From Gammaproteobacteria bacterium RIFCSPHIGHO2_12_FULL_63_22 (GTDB lineage Bacteria > Pseudomonadota > Gammaproteobacteria > Xanthomonadales > Xanthomonadaceae), in NCBI GenBank assembly GCA_001801685.1, contig MGYJ01000067.1, positions 37,164 through 101,163 of the forward strand: a stretch of 64,000 nucleotides of DNA, read 5' to 3'. Under the pieces are notes generated by a model. It was not told where the DNA came from. It did no database searches and saw only the letters and a list, made by a program, of their open reading frames with translations. The position numbers and the translations under genes were made by a program. The first letter of the stretch is position 1. Each line of letters begins with the position of its first letter. Positions 1 through 9,333 of this stretch are shown here, one piece after another.

Positions 1-160
1 CCAGCCCCGCAATCATCCGCAGCAGGGTGGACTTGCCGCAGCCCGAAGGCCCGACCAGCACCAGCAGTTCGCCGTCCGCCACCTCGAAACTGGCATCGGC
101 GACGGCCACCTGGCCGTTCGGGTAAACCTTGCGAATGTGATCCAGTTCAACGGCAGCCAT
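1..160 (-). CDS. Sugar ABC transporter ATP-binding protein (partial, N-terminal 53 residues)
   Basis: Only the N-terminus is inside the window; the gene runs off the left edge. The frame starts at an ATG at 160 with a GGGGAG ribosome site about 6 bases upstream. It encodes an ABC ATPase beginning [16 protein letters not shown], with Walker [10 protein letters not shown], typical of the MalK/MsmK/UgpC ATPases that energise CUT1 carbohydrate importers. It diverges from the GH1 beta-glucosidase gene and shares with it a control region holding a CRE-like operator. The importer genes at 4.7-7.7 kb lack an ATPase of their own, so this protein is the likely energy subunit for that system. It shares 39 identical bases with malK (41476-42597) over the Walker A region. 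The C-terminal regulatory domain cannot be seen. Confidence 0.9.
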   Translation of the reverse strand, partial: MAAVELDHIRKVYPNGQVAVADASFEVADGELLVLVGPSGCGKSTLLRMIAGL

Positions 161-224
161 CTTTGCTCCCCGGTGCGACGTCGATGGCCTATGCAACCGA
201 CGGAATAGTGGGATATTCTGCCCA

Positions 225-238
225 TGTAAACGCTTACA
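225..238. promoter_or_regulatory. CRE-like LacI-family operator (TGTAAACGCTTACA)
   Basis: A 14-bp near-perfect palindrome with central CG that fits TGWAANCGNTNWCA at every constrained position. It sits in the 99-bp space between the divergent ABC ATPase gene (start 160) and the GH1 gene (start 260), 22 bp before the GH1 start, so it could control both. The same pattern lies before the LacI regulator at 13424 and the receptor at 12324, which supports that LacI protein as the ligand. Binding itself is inferred. Confidence 0.75.
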
Positions 239-259
239 TACTATCTTGGCGCCGCTGCC

Positions 260-1636
260 ATGGGGGATTTGAAATTGAGCCAGCCGCCCGTTTTTCCTGA
301 AGGTTTCCTGTGGGGCGCCGCCACGGCCGCCCACCAGATCGAAGGCTCGCCGATGGCCGATGGCGCCGGGCCAAGCATCTGGACGCGCTTCGCGCATACA
401 CCCGGCATGACCCACAACGGCGACACTGGCGACCTCGCCTGCGACCACTATCGTCGTTTCAAGGACGATGTGCGACTGATGCGCGAACTGGGCCTGAAGG
501 CGTATCGCTTCAGCATCAGCTGGTCGCGCATCCTGCCGGACGGCAAGGGCCGCGTGAACCAGGCCGGCGTCGATTTTTATTCGCAGCTGGTGGATGAATT
601 GCTGGCCAACGACATCACGCCGCTGGCGACGCTGTTCCATTGGGATCTTCCTGCTGCGCTGGACGACCGCGGCGGCTGGTTGAATCCCGATATCGCCGAC
701 TGGTTCGCCGACTACGGCCGCGTGATGTTCCGCGCGCTGGATGGCCGCGTGAAGCGCTGGGTCACCTTGAACGAACCCTGGGTGGTGACCGACGGCGGCT
801 ACCTGCATGGTGCGCTCGCGCCCGGCCATCGCAGCCGCTACGAAGCGCCGATCGCCTCGCACCACCTGATGCGTGCGCATGGCGCCGCCGTGCAGGCGTA
901 TCGCAGCGAAGGCAAGCACGAGATCGGCCTGGTGGTGAACCTGGAACCCAAGTACCCCGCTACCGATTCCGCCGAAGATGCGGCGGCAGTGAAGCGCGCG
1001 CACGCCTACATGAATCGCCAGTACCTCGATCCGGTATTCAAGAAATCGTATCCAGCCGAACTGCGTGATGTGTTCGGCGATGCGTGGCCGGAATGGCCGG
1101 CGGAGGATTTCGAACTCATCTCATCGCCGATCGACTTCCTCGGCATCAACTACTACACGCGCAGCGTGACCGAAGCGACCAACAGCTATCCCTTGCGCGC
1201 CGGTGCGGTGCGCCAGCCGCTGGGCACCTATACCGAAACCGGTTGGGAAGTGTTCGAACAGGGCCTGACCGATACGCTGACCTGGGTGAAGAACCACTAC
1301 GGCGACATCCCGATGTACATCACCGAGAACGGCGCGGCCTTCTTCGACCCGCCGGTGGCCGATGGCGACCGCGTGCGCGATCCGCTGCGCATGGATTACC
1401 TGCAGCGGCACATCGGCGCGGTGAAGAAAGCGATGGACGCCGGCTGCGATATCCGCGGCTACATGGTCTGGTCGCTGCTCGACAACCTGGAATGGTCGCT
1501 GGGTTATTCCAAGCGCTTCGGCATCGTGCACGTGAACTACGGCACGCAAGCCCGCACGCCGAAGGACAGTGCGCGCTGGTATTCGAAAGTGATTGCCAGC
1601 AATGGTGGGTCGCTGGCGGATCCGCTGCCTTACTGA
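260..1636 (+). CDS. GH1 family beta-glucosidase
   Basis: A 458-residue GH1 enzyme, the usual family length. It hydrolyses terminal beta-glucosidic bonds with retention. The acid/base glutamate is in TLNEPW (about E172) and the nucleophile in YITENG (about E356); the start [17 protein letters not shown] is the typical GH1 N-terminus. There is no signal peptide, so it should act in the cytoplasm on imported beta-glucosides. It diverges from the ABC ATPase gene at the left edge, with the CRE-like operator between them. Its end overlaps the convergent discoidin-domain gene by 7 bp. The ATG at 260 lacks a clear Shine-Dalgarno site, but the family N-terminus begins only a few residues later. The linkage preference cannot be read from sequence; context points to products of the GH144-type enzyme at 7708-9258. 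Confidence 0.93.
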   Translation: MGDLKLSQPPVFPEGFLWGAATAAHQIEGSPMADGAGPSIWTRFAHTPGMTHNGDTGDLACDHYRRFKDDVRLMRELGLKAYRFSISWSRILPDGKGRVNQAGVDFYSQLVDELLANDITPLATLFHWDLPAALDDRGGWLNPDIADWFADYGRVMFRALDGRVKRWVTLNEPWVVTDGGYLHGALAPGHRSRYEAPIASHHLMRAHGAAVQAYRSEGKHEIGLVVNLEPKYPATDSAEDAAAVKRAHAYMNRQYLDPVFKKSYPAELRDVFGDAWPEWPAEDFELISSPIDFLGINYYTRSVTEATNSYPLRAGAVRQPLGTYTETGWEVFEQGLTDTLTWVKNHYGDIPMYITENGAAFFDPPVADGDRVRDPLRMDYLQRHIGAVKKAMDAGCDIRGYMVWSLLDNLEWSLGYSKRFGIVHVNYGTQARTPKDSARWYSKVIASNGGSLADPLPY

Positions 1637-4600
1637 GGTTTGATCTTCAGGGTGGCGGGCAGTTTGTTGATGCGCTGCTCGCCGATCACGATGCCGCCCT
1701 TCGGCAATGCCAGCCCGGCATCGACGTGCAGCCTGAGCACGCCCTTTTCCCGCCGCAGCGTGTAGCTGAGCAAGCCGTGCGGCGTGCGCAACTTGCTGAC
1801 GGCGATGCCCTCACCACTCAGCCAGCTGTCCGGAATGCCCGCCGCAATCACCAGTGACTGGTCCGATTCGCGGTCGTAGGCAAACATGTCCAGCACCGAG
1901 CGCACGTAGTCGGACGCGACCCAGGCATGCGGCAGGTCGCCGAGGAAGAAGGGCTTGCGCGGTTCGCGCGCGACCACTTCGGCCCACTGGTTCCAGCCTT
2001 CGGGCTGGCGATCCTTGAAGAAGAAATCGAGCAGCTCGTGTGCGCGGTCGCGCCAGCCAAGCCTTACGAAGGTTCCGACGGTGCGAAGCTCGTAGGGCGT
2101 GTAGTACTCCCATTCGCGCTTGCCGTCGCGGCGTTCGACAAATTCTTTCCAGTAGCGTTCGAACGTGTTGCTGAGCAACGGCTCCGGCAGCCTGCCCTGC
2201 TCGCCGCCGGGCGCCAACGCGATGGTGGTGGACGTGGCATCGAAGTCGCCGAGTTCGGCGGCGCCGGGGATGAAGTTGATGCCGTGCTGTCGGGTCGCCG
2301 TGTCGATCGACTTGTACAGGTCCGTTCGGAACTCATCGCGTGATTGGGTGAACGCCTTCGCCTCCGTCTCGCGACCCAGCCAGTGCGCGATCTCCACTGC
2401 ATCCTTGTAACCGCGCAAGGCCCAGAAATCATCCCAGTAGGAATGCATGGGCTTGGCGGAATAGCCCTCGTGGCTGATGGAGGCAGGCATCAGGCCGTGG
2501 AAGGCGGGATTACGCAGCGCCAGCGGATCGGTCTTCTTTTCGCTGGCGCGCAGCTCGTCCATGTAGCGGACCGCGCCCTGCACATGCGGCCACATCGCTT
2601 CGAGCAATTGCTTGTCGCCGCCATGACGATAGAGTTCGGCAATGGTGTAGATGAGCTCGCCGTGGCTGTCGTTCTCCGGCACCGGATCGCTGCCGCGGTC
2701 GTCCACGCAGCAGGGGACCTTGCCATTGGCGAACTGGAAGGGCGCATACCAGCGCAGGAAGTCTTCCGCCACCTCGCCGTGGCCGAGTCGCAGCAGGCCT
2801 TCGGAAATCATCGCACCGTCGCGGATCCACGCGCGCGCATACGACCGCGTACCCGGTTGCAGGCGCGGGCCGTTGCGGCTGACCAGCATCTGGGCGAGCG
2901 CCGTGCGAAGCGTATCCACCAAAACCTGTCCTTGGGCCGGCACTTTGAATTCCACATTGCCCAGGGTCTTGCGCCATTGCGCTTCCACAGTGGATTGCGC
3001 AGCGGCAACATCGAATCCCGTCGGCGGCGGCGCAACGACGCCCGACAAGGGCAGCCACAGGGCGATGTCGCGGCTCTCGCCGGCCGCAAGACTGATGCGG
3101 AACAACATGGCGCCTGAAGCCAGGCCGTTCTCGTCCTTTACGTGGTGCGCTTCGGGAAAGCGGCTGGCGGCGAGGTGCTGCGTCTCCATGCCCGAATCGA
3201 ACGAGGTCGCGAAAACCTGTTGCGGCGGCTGCAGCGCGAATCCCCGCGGCTTGCCATCAACGCTGGCGACCGAACCGTCGAAACCGAGCTCGCGAATTGG
3301 ACTGACGCCGCCCGTGGTGTTGAGGAACTGGGTCGGCGGATTGACCTGGAACGGTCTGATCGCCAGTGCGAGCACGTAATCACGCGCCGAAGTGGTGGGA
3401 TTGCGCAACTGGTAGCGCGCAATCAATTGCGAGTTGGCGGCATTGCCCGGCGCGAAGGCCGTCACCTTCAACTGCGCGATCGGATACTCCCAGGTCACGC
3501 TCGGCACCGGCAGGTAGCCGTCGCTAAGCGTCTGCGTCGATCGCACATCAGCCCAGCTGACCATGTGCTCGTCGGTGATGAGGAAGGGCTCGACGCTGAA
3601 GCCGCCCTTGGCCGATTCGATGGCGCCGTCTTCGCCGAGCAGGCCCGATTCGCTGCCACCATCCACGCCGACGAGGGTCCAGTACGACTGGTCGCCGGAG
3701 AAGCCCGGCGGAAGATGGCCGCGTGGCGAACGAAGCGCAAACGATCGCAGGAAATCATTGGGCGTGGCGGCGAAGGCCAGCGGCTCGACGCTGATCTCGT
3801 CCAACGAGTAGGTTTCGCCCGCCGCCTTGTCCAGGGAAAGGCGCAGGAAACGCGCTTCGGCTTCGGGCAGCGCGATCAGGTCCATGCCGCCGTTGCCCGA
3901 TTGCATGCGACGCACTTCGCGCCATCGTTTGCCATCGTCGGAGGCGGAAATGCGGTAGTCCACGGCGTGTTCGCCGTCGCGCCAGTCCAGCACGATGCCG
4001 CCGAATTCGCGCACCTGGCCAAGGTCCAGGGTCAGCTGCTGCGCGCCTGCGCGGGCGCGCCAGGCGCTGTCGGGATCGCGATCGATGGCGAGCGCCACAT
4101 CGTTGCCCGCGATCGCGCTGCTGGCGCTCGCCTTCACCGGCGGTGGCGTTGCAGCCTCGACGGGCAACTCGCGGAATTCGAGGTCATCGAAACAAAGCGA
4201 TCCCTTGCCGCCGCCTTTGCCTGCGGCAACCGTTATTTCAAAACCTTCGGTGCGACGCAGCGTCTTGTCCTCCGACGGACCCCAGGCGAAGGAGATGTGG
4301 CGCTTCTTGAGCTTCAACTGCGTCCACGCCGACGGCGGCACGTAGTTCGGACGCGCCACCCACCAGACGTTTTCGCCGGAAGCATCGGGCAACTTGAATT
4401 CTAGGTTGTTGGCGGGCGCATCGCCGCGCAGGCGGATTGAATATTCGTAGTTGGCCGGATAGTCCATCGGCAATTTGCGGCGCGCCACCGCATAACCGGA
4501 CACGCCGTTGAAATCGTAGTCCATGCACAGGGCCTTGCCCGTGCTGCCCTGATCCTGGCGGATGGCGATTTTTACCTGGTCGGAGGCGAAGGTGGTCCAG

Positions 4601-4722
4601 TCGGCGATCGATTCGAAGTCGTCGATGACCCGCGGGGCATTCGCCGGCGGCGTTGCGGCCATCGACGCCGCCGCCAACGCGGAAATAAGCAAGGCCGACG
4701 AAAAACGAAACAATCCCATCAT
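1630..4722 (-). CDS. Exported discoidin-domain protein with (alpha/alpha)6 glycosidase-like region
   Basis: A 1030-residue protein with an N-terminal signal peptide (about 1-23). Residues 30-186 look like a galactose-binding/CBM11-like beta-sandwich (FDDLEFREL end). Residues 195-315 look like an F5/8 type C (discoidin) domain. A second beta-rich region runs to about 560, and a helical region from about 590 to 960 resembles the (alpha/alpha)6 barrels of GH15/GH63/GH94-type enzymes, with WIRDGAM (D635) and an acidic ENDSHGE stretch (to E689) as possible catalytic elements. I cannot assign a CAZy family. It is the last gene of the receptor-GH144-ABC operon; the start ATGATG at 4722 overlaps the permease stop (ATGA), which decides the start over longer upstream frames. 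It probably acts on the same glucan in the periplasm or at the cell surface, as a glycosidase or a binding protein. Confidence 0.8.
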   Translation of the reverse strand: MMGLFRFSSALLISALAAASMAATPPANAPRVIDDFESIADWTTFASDQVKIAIRQDQGSTGKALCMDYDFNGVSGYAVARRKLPMDYPANYEYSIRLRGDAPANNLEFKLPDASGENVWWVARPNYVPPSAWTQLKLKKRHISFAWGPSEDKTLRRTEGFEITVAAGKGGGKGSLCFDDLEFRELPVEAATPPPVKASASSAIAGNDVALAIDRDPDSAWRARAGAQQLTLDLGQVREFGGIVLDWRDGEHAVDYRISASDDGKRWREVRRMQSGNGGMDLIALPEAEARFLRLSLDKAAGETYSLDEISVEPLAFAATPNDFLRSFALRSPRGHLPPGFSGDQSYWTLVGVDGGSESGLLGEDGAIESAKGGFSVEPFLITDEHMVSWADVRSTQTLSDGYLPVPSVTWEYPIAQLKVTAFAPGNAANSQLIARYQLRNPTTSARDYVLALAIRPFQVNPPTQFLNTTGGVSPIRELGFDGSVASVDGKPRGFALQPPQQVFATSFDSGMETQHLAASRFPEAHHVKDENGLASGAMLFRISLAAGESRDIALWLPLSGVVAPPPTGFDVAAAQSTVEAQWRKTLGNVEFKVPAQGQVLVDTLRTALAQMLVSRNGPRLQPGTRSYARAWIRDGAMISEGLLRLGHGEVAEDFLRWYAPFQFANGKVPCCVDDRGSDPVPENDSHGELIYTIAELYRHGGDKQLLEAMWPHVQGAVRYMDELRASEKKTDPLALRNPAFHGLMPASISHEGYSAKPMHSYWDDFWALRGYKDAVEIAHWLGRETEAKAFTQSRDEFRTDLYKSIDTATRQHGINFIPGAAELGDFDATSTTIALAPGGEQGRLPEPLLSNTFERYWKEFVERRDGKREWEYYTPYELRTVGTFVRLGWRDRAHELLDFFFKDRQPEGWNQWAEVVAREPRKPFFLGDLPHAWVASDYVRSVLDMFAYDRESDQSLVIAAGIPDSWLSGEGIAVSKLRTPHGLLSYTLRREKGVLRLHVDAGLALPKGGIVIGEQRINKLPATLKIKPQ

Positions 4723-5540
4723 CCCTTCACGCTTCCCATCAAGAGGCCCTGCAGGTAGTAGCGCTGCAAGGAAAGGAACAGCAGCAGCACCGGCAATACC
4801 GTCACCACCGACCCGGCCATCATCAATTCGTTGTCCTGCACGTGCTCGCGCGACAGCGAGGCCAGCGCTACCGGCAAGGTATGCAGGTCGCTGTCGCCCA
4901 GCACGATCAGCGGCCACATGAAGTCGTTCCAGCTGCCGAGGAAACTGAAGATCGCCAGCGTGACGAGGATGGGCTTCAGCGCGGGCAATACGATCTGCCA
5001 GAAGATGCGGAACTCGCTGGCGCCGTCGATGCGCGCAGCCTCCAACAATTCGTCGGGCAGCGTGCGCGCATACTGCCGCACCAGGAAGATGCCGAAGATG
5101 CCGGCCATGCCCGGGACGATTGCGCCGCCGTAAGTATTGACCAGGCCCATTTCCTTCAGCATCAGGAACAGGGGCATCATCGCGACCTGGCCGGGGATGA
5201 CGAGCGCGGCGAGCAACAGGGCGAACACCTTTTCCTTGCCGGCGAATTGCAGTTTCGCAAAGGCATAACCGGCCATCACGTTGAAGAACAACGACAGCAG
5301 CGTGGTCGCGCTGGCGATGGCGAAGCTGTTGGCGAGGTAGCGTCCCATGCCGGCCCGCGCGAACAGCTCGTGGTAGTTCTCGAAGGTGGCATGCGCCGGC
5401 AGCAAGGGCGGCGGGAAGGCACTGGCCTCACCCGGCTGCATCAGCGATACCGACAGCATCCACAGCAACGGCATGAGGCTGAGCACGGCCAGGCCAATGA
5501 GCAGGCCGTTGATGACAAGCGTGGCGATGCGCTGGTTCAT
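4719..5540 (-). CDS. Sugar ABC transporter permease (MalG type)
   Basis: A 273-residue inner-membrane permease of the CUT1 importer class. The cytoplasmic EAA loop reads EAARIDGASEFRIFWQIVLPALKP, and about six membrane helices are seen. The start ATG at 5540 overlaps the stop of the preceding permease gene (ATGA), which fixes it even though the open frame extends further upstream. Its own stop overlaps the start of the discoidin-domain gene. With the permease at 5537-6421 it would form the channel for the binding lipoprotein encoded at 6418-7704. The substrate is unknown but is likely a beta-gluco-oligosaccharide from the surrounding genes. Confidence 0.92.
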   Translation of the reverse strand: MNQRIATLVINGLLIGLAVLSLMPLLWMLSVSLMQPGEASAFPPPLLPAHATFENYHELFARAGMGRYLANSFAIASATTLLSLFFNVMAGYAFAKLQFAGKEKVFALLLAALVIPGQVAMMPLFLMLKEMGLVNTYGGAIVPGMAGIFGIFLVRQYARTLPDELLEAARIDGASEFRIFWQIVLPALKPILVTLAIFSFLGSWNDFMWPLIVLGDSDLHTLPVALASLSREHVQDNELMMAGSVVTVLPVLLLFLSLQRYYLQGLLMGSVKG

Positions 5541-6421
5541 TCCGCACCCCGCCTGCGCGCGAACCACAGCAGGCCGCTGGTGATGCCGGCCATCAGCACG
5601 AACAAGACGAAGGCCACCGCCGATGCGGCGCCCAGGTTCCACCACTTGAAGCCTTGTTCGTACATCAGGTACAGCACGCTGACGGTGCTTTCGAGCGGGC
5701 CGCCCTGCGTCATCACGTACGGTTCGGCGAACAACTGGAAATAGCCCGCCATGGTCAGGATGCCGACCAGCAGCAGGACAGGGCCGAGCAGCGGCAGCGT
5801 GACGTGCCGGAACTGGCCCCAGAACGAGGCGCCGTCGATGCGCGCGGCCTCGTACAGGTCCTCGGGAATGGCCTGCAGCCCGGCGATGAAGATGATCATG
5901 TTGTAGCCGAAGTTCTTCCACACGGCAAAAAGGATGATCGTCGGCATGGCCCATTGCGGGTCGCCGAGCCAGTCGATCGGATCGATGCCGATGCCGCCCA
6001 GGCCCCAGTTCACCAAGCCGTACTTGGTGTGGAACAGATAGCGCCAGATGACGGCGACCGCGACCACCGTGGTGACCACCGGCGCGAAGAAGGCCGTGCG
6101 GAAGAAGGGCTTGAAGCGGCCCAGCTTCGATTGCAACAACAGGGCCGCGCCCAGCGACACGGCGATGGACAGCGGTACGCCGACGATGACGAAATAGAAG
6201 GTGTTGCCGAGCGCCTTCCAGAACAGCGGCTCGTGCAGCAGGTTGACATAGTTGTCGATGCCGACGAAGCGCAGGTTGTCGAGGTCGGACAAGGCATAGA
6301 TGTCGAAATCGGTCAGGCTCAGCGCCAGCGCCGCCAACACGGGAACGGCGAAGAACAAGGCGATCACGATCAGCGCCGGTCCGGCGAAGGCCCAACCTGC
6401 CAGGCGCGTGCCGGTGCTCAT
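5537..6421 (-). CDS. Sugar ABC transporter permease (MalF type)
   Basis: A 294-residue CUT1 importer permease with six predicted helices and the EAA loop EAARIDGASFWGQFRHVTLPLL. It begins MSTGTRLAGWAFAGPALIVIALF, typical of the UgpA/MalF-like class without the large periplasmic loop seen in the true MalF at 38692-40260. Start and stop overlap the neighbouring genes by 4 bp (ATGA on both sides), so translational coupling is likely. It pairs with the MalG-type permease downstream. Confidence 0.92.
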   Translation of the reverse strand: MSTGTRLAGWAFAGPALIVIALFFAVPVLAALALSLTDFDIYALSDLDNLRFVGIDNYVNLLHEPLFWKALGNTFYFVIVGVPLSIAVSLGAALLLQSKLGRFKPFFRTAFFAPVVTTVVAVAVIWRYLFHTKYGLVNWGLGGIGIDPIDWLGDPQWAMPTIILFAVWKNFGYNMIIFIAGLQAIPEDLYEAARIDGASFWGQFRHVTLPLLGPVLLLVGILTMAGYFQLFAEPYVMTQGGPLESTVSVLYLMYEQGFKWWNLGAASAVAFVLFVLMAGITSGLLWFARRRGAE

Positions 6422-7704
6422 TTCGCCACCGCCTTGTCCAGCATCCAGCGACGCTTCTCCAGGATCTTGTCGGCGCGGCGATCGAGTTCGGTCGCTGCCT
6501 CTTCAACATTTATCTGGCCATTCACCATCTGCTCGGTGACCAGGCGCATCTCGGTGGCGATGCGTTCCCACTCGGGCACTTTCGGCGTGGGCTTGGCGCG
6601 TTCGAGCTGGTCGCGGAAGGCGAGTGCGTAGGGATCCTTGGCCAGGCGCGGCACATTCCACACCGAGCGCCGCGGCGGCAGGTCGCCGGTCAATGCCTGG
6701 AATTTTTCCTGCGTTTGTGCAGAAGACAGATATTCGAGGAAGGCCCAGGCCGCGGGCTTTTGCGTCGAAGAACGGAACAGCACCAGGCTCGAGCCGCCGG
6801 CGATGGACGCACCCGGCCCGTTTGGCCCGGGCAGCGGCATCGTCATCCACTCATCCTGGCGCGCGGCCGGGATGCGCTTCTTGAACTCGGCGATATTCCA
6901 CGGACCCGAGATGTAGAAGGAATAGAAGCCCTTGTCGAATTCATCCCAGACATTGGAAATCTGGATGTTGGTGACCGGCGGCGCCCACTGCTGGTCGAAC
7001 ATTTCCTTGTAGAAAGTGAGCGTGCGGCGGAAGCCTTCGCTGCGGAAATTGCCGAAGCGGCCGCCCTCGCGCAGCAACTCTTCTTCTTGCTGCAGGGCAA
7101 GCGCCAGCATCGGTTCGAATTCGTTGAGCGGCAGCAAGATCGAATACTTCGTCGGCCCGGCCTGGGCCTTGATCGCCGCCATCGCCTTGCGCCACTCGGC
7201 CCAGTCGGCCGGCGGCTTGTCGAAGCCTGCAGCCTTCAACAGGTCGCGACGGTAGTACGGCAGGCGCGTGTCCACGTACCAGGGCACGCCGTACACCGTT
7301 CCATCGATGACATTGGTGTCCCAGATGCCCGGGAAGAAATCGGCGACATCGATCGCCTTCGAGCCGGCGATGCGCGAATCCAGCGGCTCGAGCGCATTCA
7401 AGGCGGCGAATTCGGGAATCCAGGTATTGCCCAGCTGGCAGATGTCCGGCGTGGCGTCGCCGGCGAAGGCGGTCAGCAGTTTTTCATGGGCCGCCGTCCA
7501 TGGCAGCTGTTGCAACTGGATGCGAATGCCCGGATGGGTGCGTTCGAATTCGGGAATGAGTTGGGCGACGATCTCGCCTTCGAAACCCATGGCCCAGAAG
7601 CGCACCACCTCACGCGAATCGGTCTTGCGCGCGCAACCGGCAAGCGAAAATACAAGCAGGGCCAGCAGCGCGAGGCGAAAACACCTGGCGGCCTGTCCGG
7701 CCAT
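6418..7704 (-). CDS. Sugar ABC transporter substrate-binding lipoprotein
   Basis: A 428-residue extracellular solute-binding protein, family 1. The lipobox LAGC gives a lipidated Cys24, so it is membrane-anchored in the periplasm. The mature part begins with the usual strand of this class (VVRFWAMGFEGEIVAQLIPEF). It captures the sugar for the two permeases that follow. It starts 3 bases after the stop of the GH144-type gene, which suggests co-transcription. The ligand is not known; the glucanase upstream suggests beta-linked gluco-oligosaccharides. Confidence 0.92.
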   Translation of the reverse strand: MAGQAARCFRLALLALLVFSLAGCARKTDSREVVRFWAMGFEGEIVAQLIPEFERTHPGIRIQLQQLPWTAAHEKLLTAFAGDATPDICQLGNTWIPEFAALNALEPLDSRIAGSKAIDVADFFPGIWDTNVIDGTVYGVPWYVDTRLPYYRRDLLKAAGFDKPPADWAEWRKAMAAIKAQAGPTKYSILLPLNEFEPMLALALQQEEELLREGGRFGNFRSEGFRRTLTFYKEMFDQQWAPPVTNIQISNVWDEFDKGFYSFYISGPWNIAEFKKRIPAARQDEWMTMPLPGPNGPGASIAGGSSLVLFRSSTQKPAAWAFLEYLSSAQTQEKFQALTGDLPPRRSVWNVPRLAKDPYALAFRDQLERAKPTPKVPEWERIATEMRLVTEQMVNGQINVEEAATELDRRADKILEKRRWMLDKAVAK

Positions 7705-7707
7705 GGC

Positions 7708-9258
7708 TTAGTTGGCCGTCGCGGGGACGGGAACCGCTGCAGGCTTGGCCGGCACGGTGGGCGCCGCGCCGGTCGCCGGCGCGGCAAGCCAACCACCAGT
7801 AAACCCGGCGCGCTCGAGCCCGCGGCGGATGTGCGGATTCTTGCGCATCACCTTCCAGACCAGTTCGCTGCGATGGTTCTCGATCATCAACACGATCGGG
7901 CCCTGGTCGATGCCGATGTAGTCGTTGTCCATCCAGCCCATGCCCTTCACCACCTTGCCGTGATGCAAGGGCACATCGTAATGGAAGCTCGGGTTGAAGG
8001 CGTCGATGAAACCATACTGCTGGTAAATGTGCTCGCCGTAGCGCTGGTGCATCTCGGTGACGGCCGGGATGACGACTTCTGGCGCGAATGGCAGCGAAGC
8101 TGCGGCAGCCGTCGGCACGATCGTGCCATCGTCGACGGTGTGTTCGATGCCCGCGCCACGCGCCGTATAGGTGTGGAACAGGCGCTTCTCGCCCTTGTAG
8201 TCGAGGGTCGCGTCGATCGGGCCATCGCTGGCGGTCAGGCCCCAGACGTTTGCGCCATAGCCTTCCCACTTTTGCGGATTGGCGATGGCATAGGCGCGTT
8301 GCGACAACACTGCGCGCCGGCTGTTCTCGAAATAGTCGATGCCGCGGCCGCGCATGTAATCGTCCTGCACGCCGCGCAAGTCCAGCCATACATGCGAATA
8401 CTGGTGACCGAACAGCGGCGCGAAGCTCAAGTGTTCCTGGCCATGGAAGGTGCCCCACTGCTTGTCGTAGGTCGAGGTCCATGCAGCGTAGGCGTCCTCG
8501 CCGACTGGATGCGTCGGCGAAGCCAGCGCCAAGATGTAGACCAGCAGTGCCTCGTTGTAACCATTCCAGTCATGGGCGATGGCGCCCTTCTCCGGCGACC
8601 AGCCCATCGAGATCTTCGGCGCGCGAACCTGCGCCCAGTCCCATTCGACGCGGCGATAGATGCGCTCGGCCAACTCGCGGATTTCCGTCTCGGCCGGCGT
8701 GGCGCGGTCGAAATACGATTGCGAGAACAGCATGCCACCGAGCAGCAAGGTGGTATCGACCGTGGACAACTCGCATTTCGCGTCGCGCGCGCCGGTGTCC
8801 ATCTTGATGAAGTGGTAGAAGAAACCCTTGTAGCCGCTCATGCCCTCGGCAGCGGCGCCCTGCGGCGCGCGGTCGAAGAAGCGCAAGGTGGCGAGGGTGC
8901 GTTCGATGGCCTGGTCGCGAGTGATCCAGCCACGCTCGGCGCCCACGCCATAGGTGGTCAGGCCGAAGCCGATGGCGGCGATGCTGGCGAAGGACTTGCT
9001 CGGCCAGCGATCCGGCACCATGCCGTTCGCGGGATTTCCGAGCTCCCAGAAATAATTGAAGCTGCGCCGTTCGAGGTCGTCGAACAGGGGCGGCAGCGGC
9101 GCAGGGCTCGCCTGCGGCGTGGTGACGGCAGTCGGCGTTTCGGCCGGCGGCAGGGTTACGGTTGGCGTCGAGGGCGCGGTGCTCTTGCACCCTGCGAAGG
9201 CGACCAGCGTCGCCAATGCCAATGCGAGGCGGCCGTGGCGCCATTTCAAATCAAGCAT
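7708..9258 (-). CDS. Glycoamylase-like (PF10091) lipoprotein, probable GH144-type beta-1,2-glucanase
   Basis: A 516-residue lipoprotein: lipobox FAGC with Cys24, then a Thr/Pro-rich linker (about 25-60), then a single domain starting LFDDLERRSFNYFWELGN. This is the hallmark start of the PF10091 glucoamylase-like domain, which includes the GH144 endo-beta-1,2-glucanases and sophorose-releasing enzymes. Other typical stretches are GWSPEKGAIAHDWNGYNE, GLTASDGP, GFIDAFNPS and YIGIDQGPIVLMIENH. The common label glucoamylase is misleading, since no alpha-glucan activity is implied. It lies between a TonB-dependent receptor and an ABC importer and next to a GH1 beta-glucosidase. The lipid anchor would hold it at a membrane face, cutting polymer that has passed the receptor. 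The family assignment is strong; the exact linkage is inferred. Confidence 0.87.
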   Translation of the reverse strand: MLDLKWRHGRLALALATLVAFAGCKSTAPSTPTVTLPPAETPTAVTTPQASPAPLPPLFDDLERRSFNYFWELGNPANGMVPDRWPSKSFASIAAIGFGLTTYGVGAERGWITRDQAIERTLATLRFFDRAPQGAAAEGMSGYKGFFYHFIKMDTGARDAKCELSTVDTTLLLGGMLFSQSYFDRATPAETEIRELAERIYRRVEWDWAQVRAPKISMGWSPEKGAIAHDWNGYNEALLVYILALASPTHPVGEDAYAAWTSTYDKQWGTFHGQEHLSFAPLFGHQYSHVWLDLRGVQDDYMRGRGIDYFENSRRAVLSQRAYAIANPQKWEGYGANVWGLTASDGPIDATLDYKGEKRLFHTYTARGAGIEHTVDDGTIVPTAAAASLPFAPEVVIPAVTEMHQRYGEHIYQQYGFIDAFNPSFHYDVPLHHGKVVKGMGWMDNDYIGIDQGPIVLMIENHRSELVWKVMRKNPHIRRGLERAGFTGGWLAAPATGAAPTVPAKPAAVPVPATAN

Positions 9259-9283
9259 CAGGTACTACCTATCTCGATCGATG

Positions 9284-9314
9284 CCCCACCCGCCTGGTTT
9301 GCAGGCGGATGGGG
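9284..9314. repeat. Strong stem-loop between receptor and lipoprotein genes
   Basis: A 13-bp stem with one C-A mismatch (arms 9284-9296 and 9302-9314, 5-base loop) in the 75-bp gap between the receptor stop and the lipoprotein start. On the minus strand, the direction of transcription, it has no U-run. On the plus strand a T5 tract follows after 5 bases. It most resembles a processing, attenuation or mRNA-stabilising hairpin that would let the receptor be made in excess of the downstream genes, as in the malE-malF gap of E. coli. Confidence 0.6.
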
Positions 9315-9333
9315 ATCGGTTTTTAAAATCACA

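Noticed and set aside
7708-9258. Reading the PF10091 lipoprotein as a true glucoamylase (GH15).
   Set aside because: It lacks GH15 motifs and sits with beta-glucoside genes, not alpha-glucan genes; the domain name is historical.
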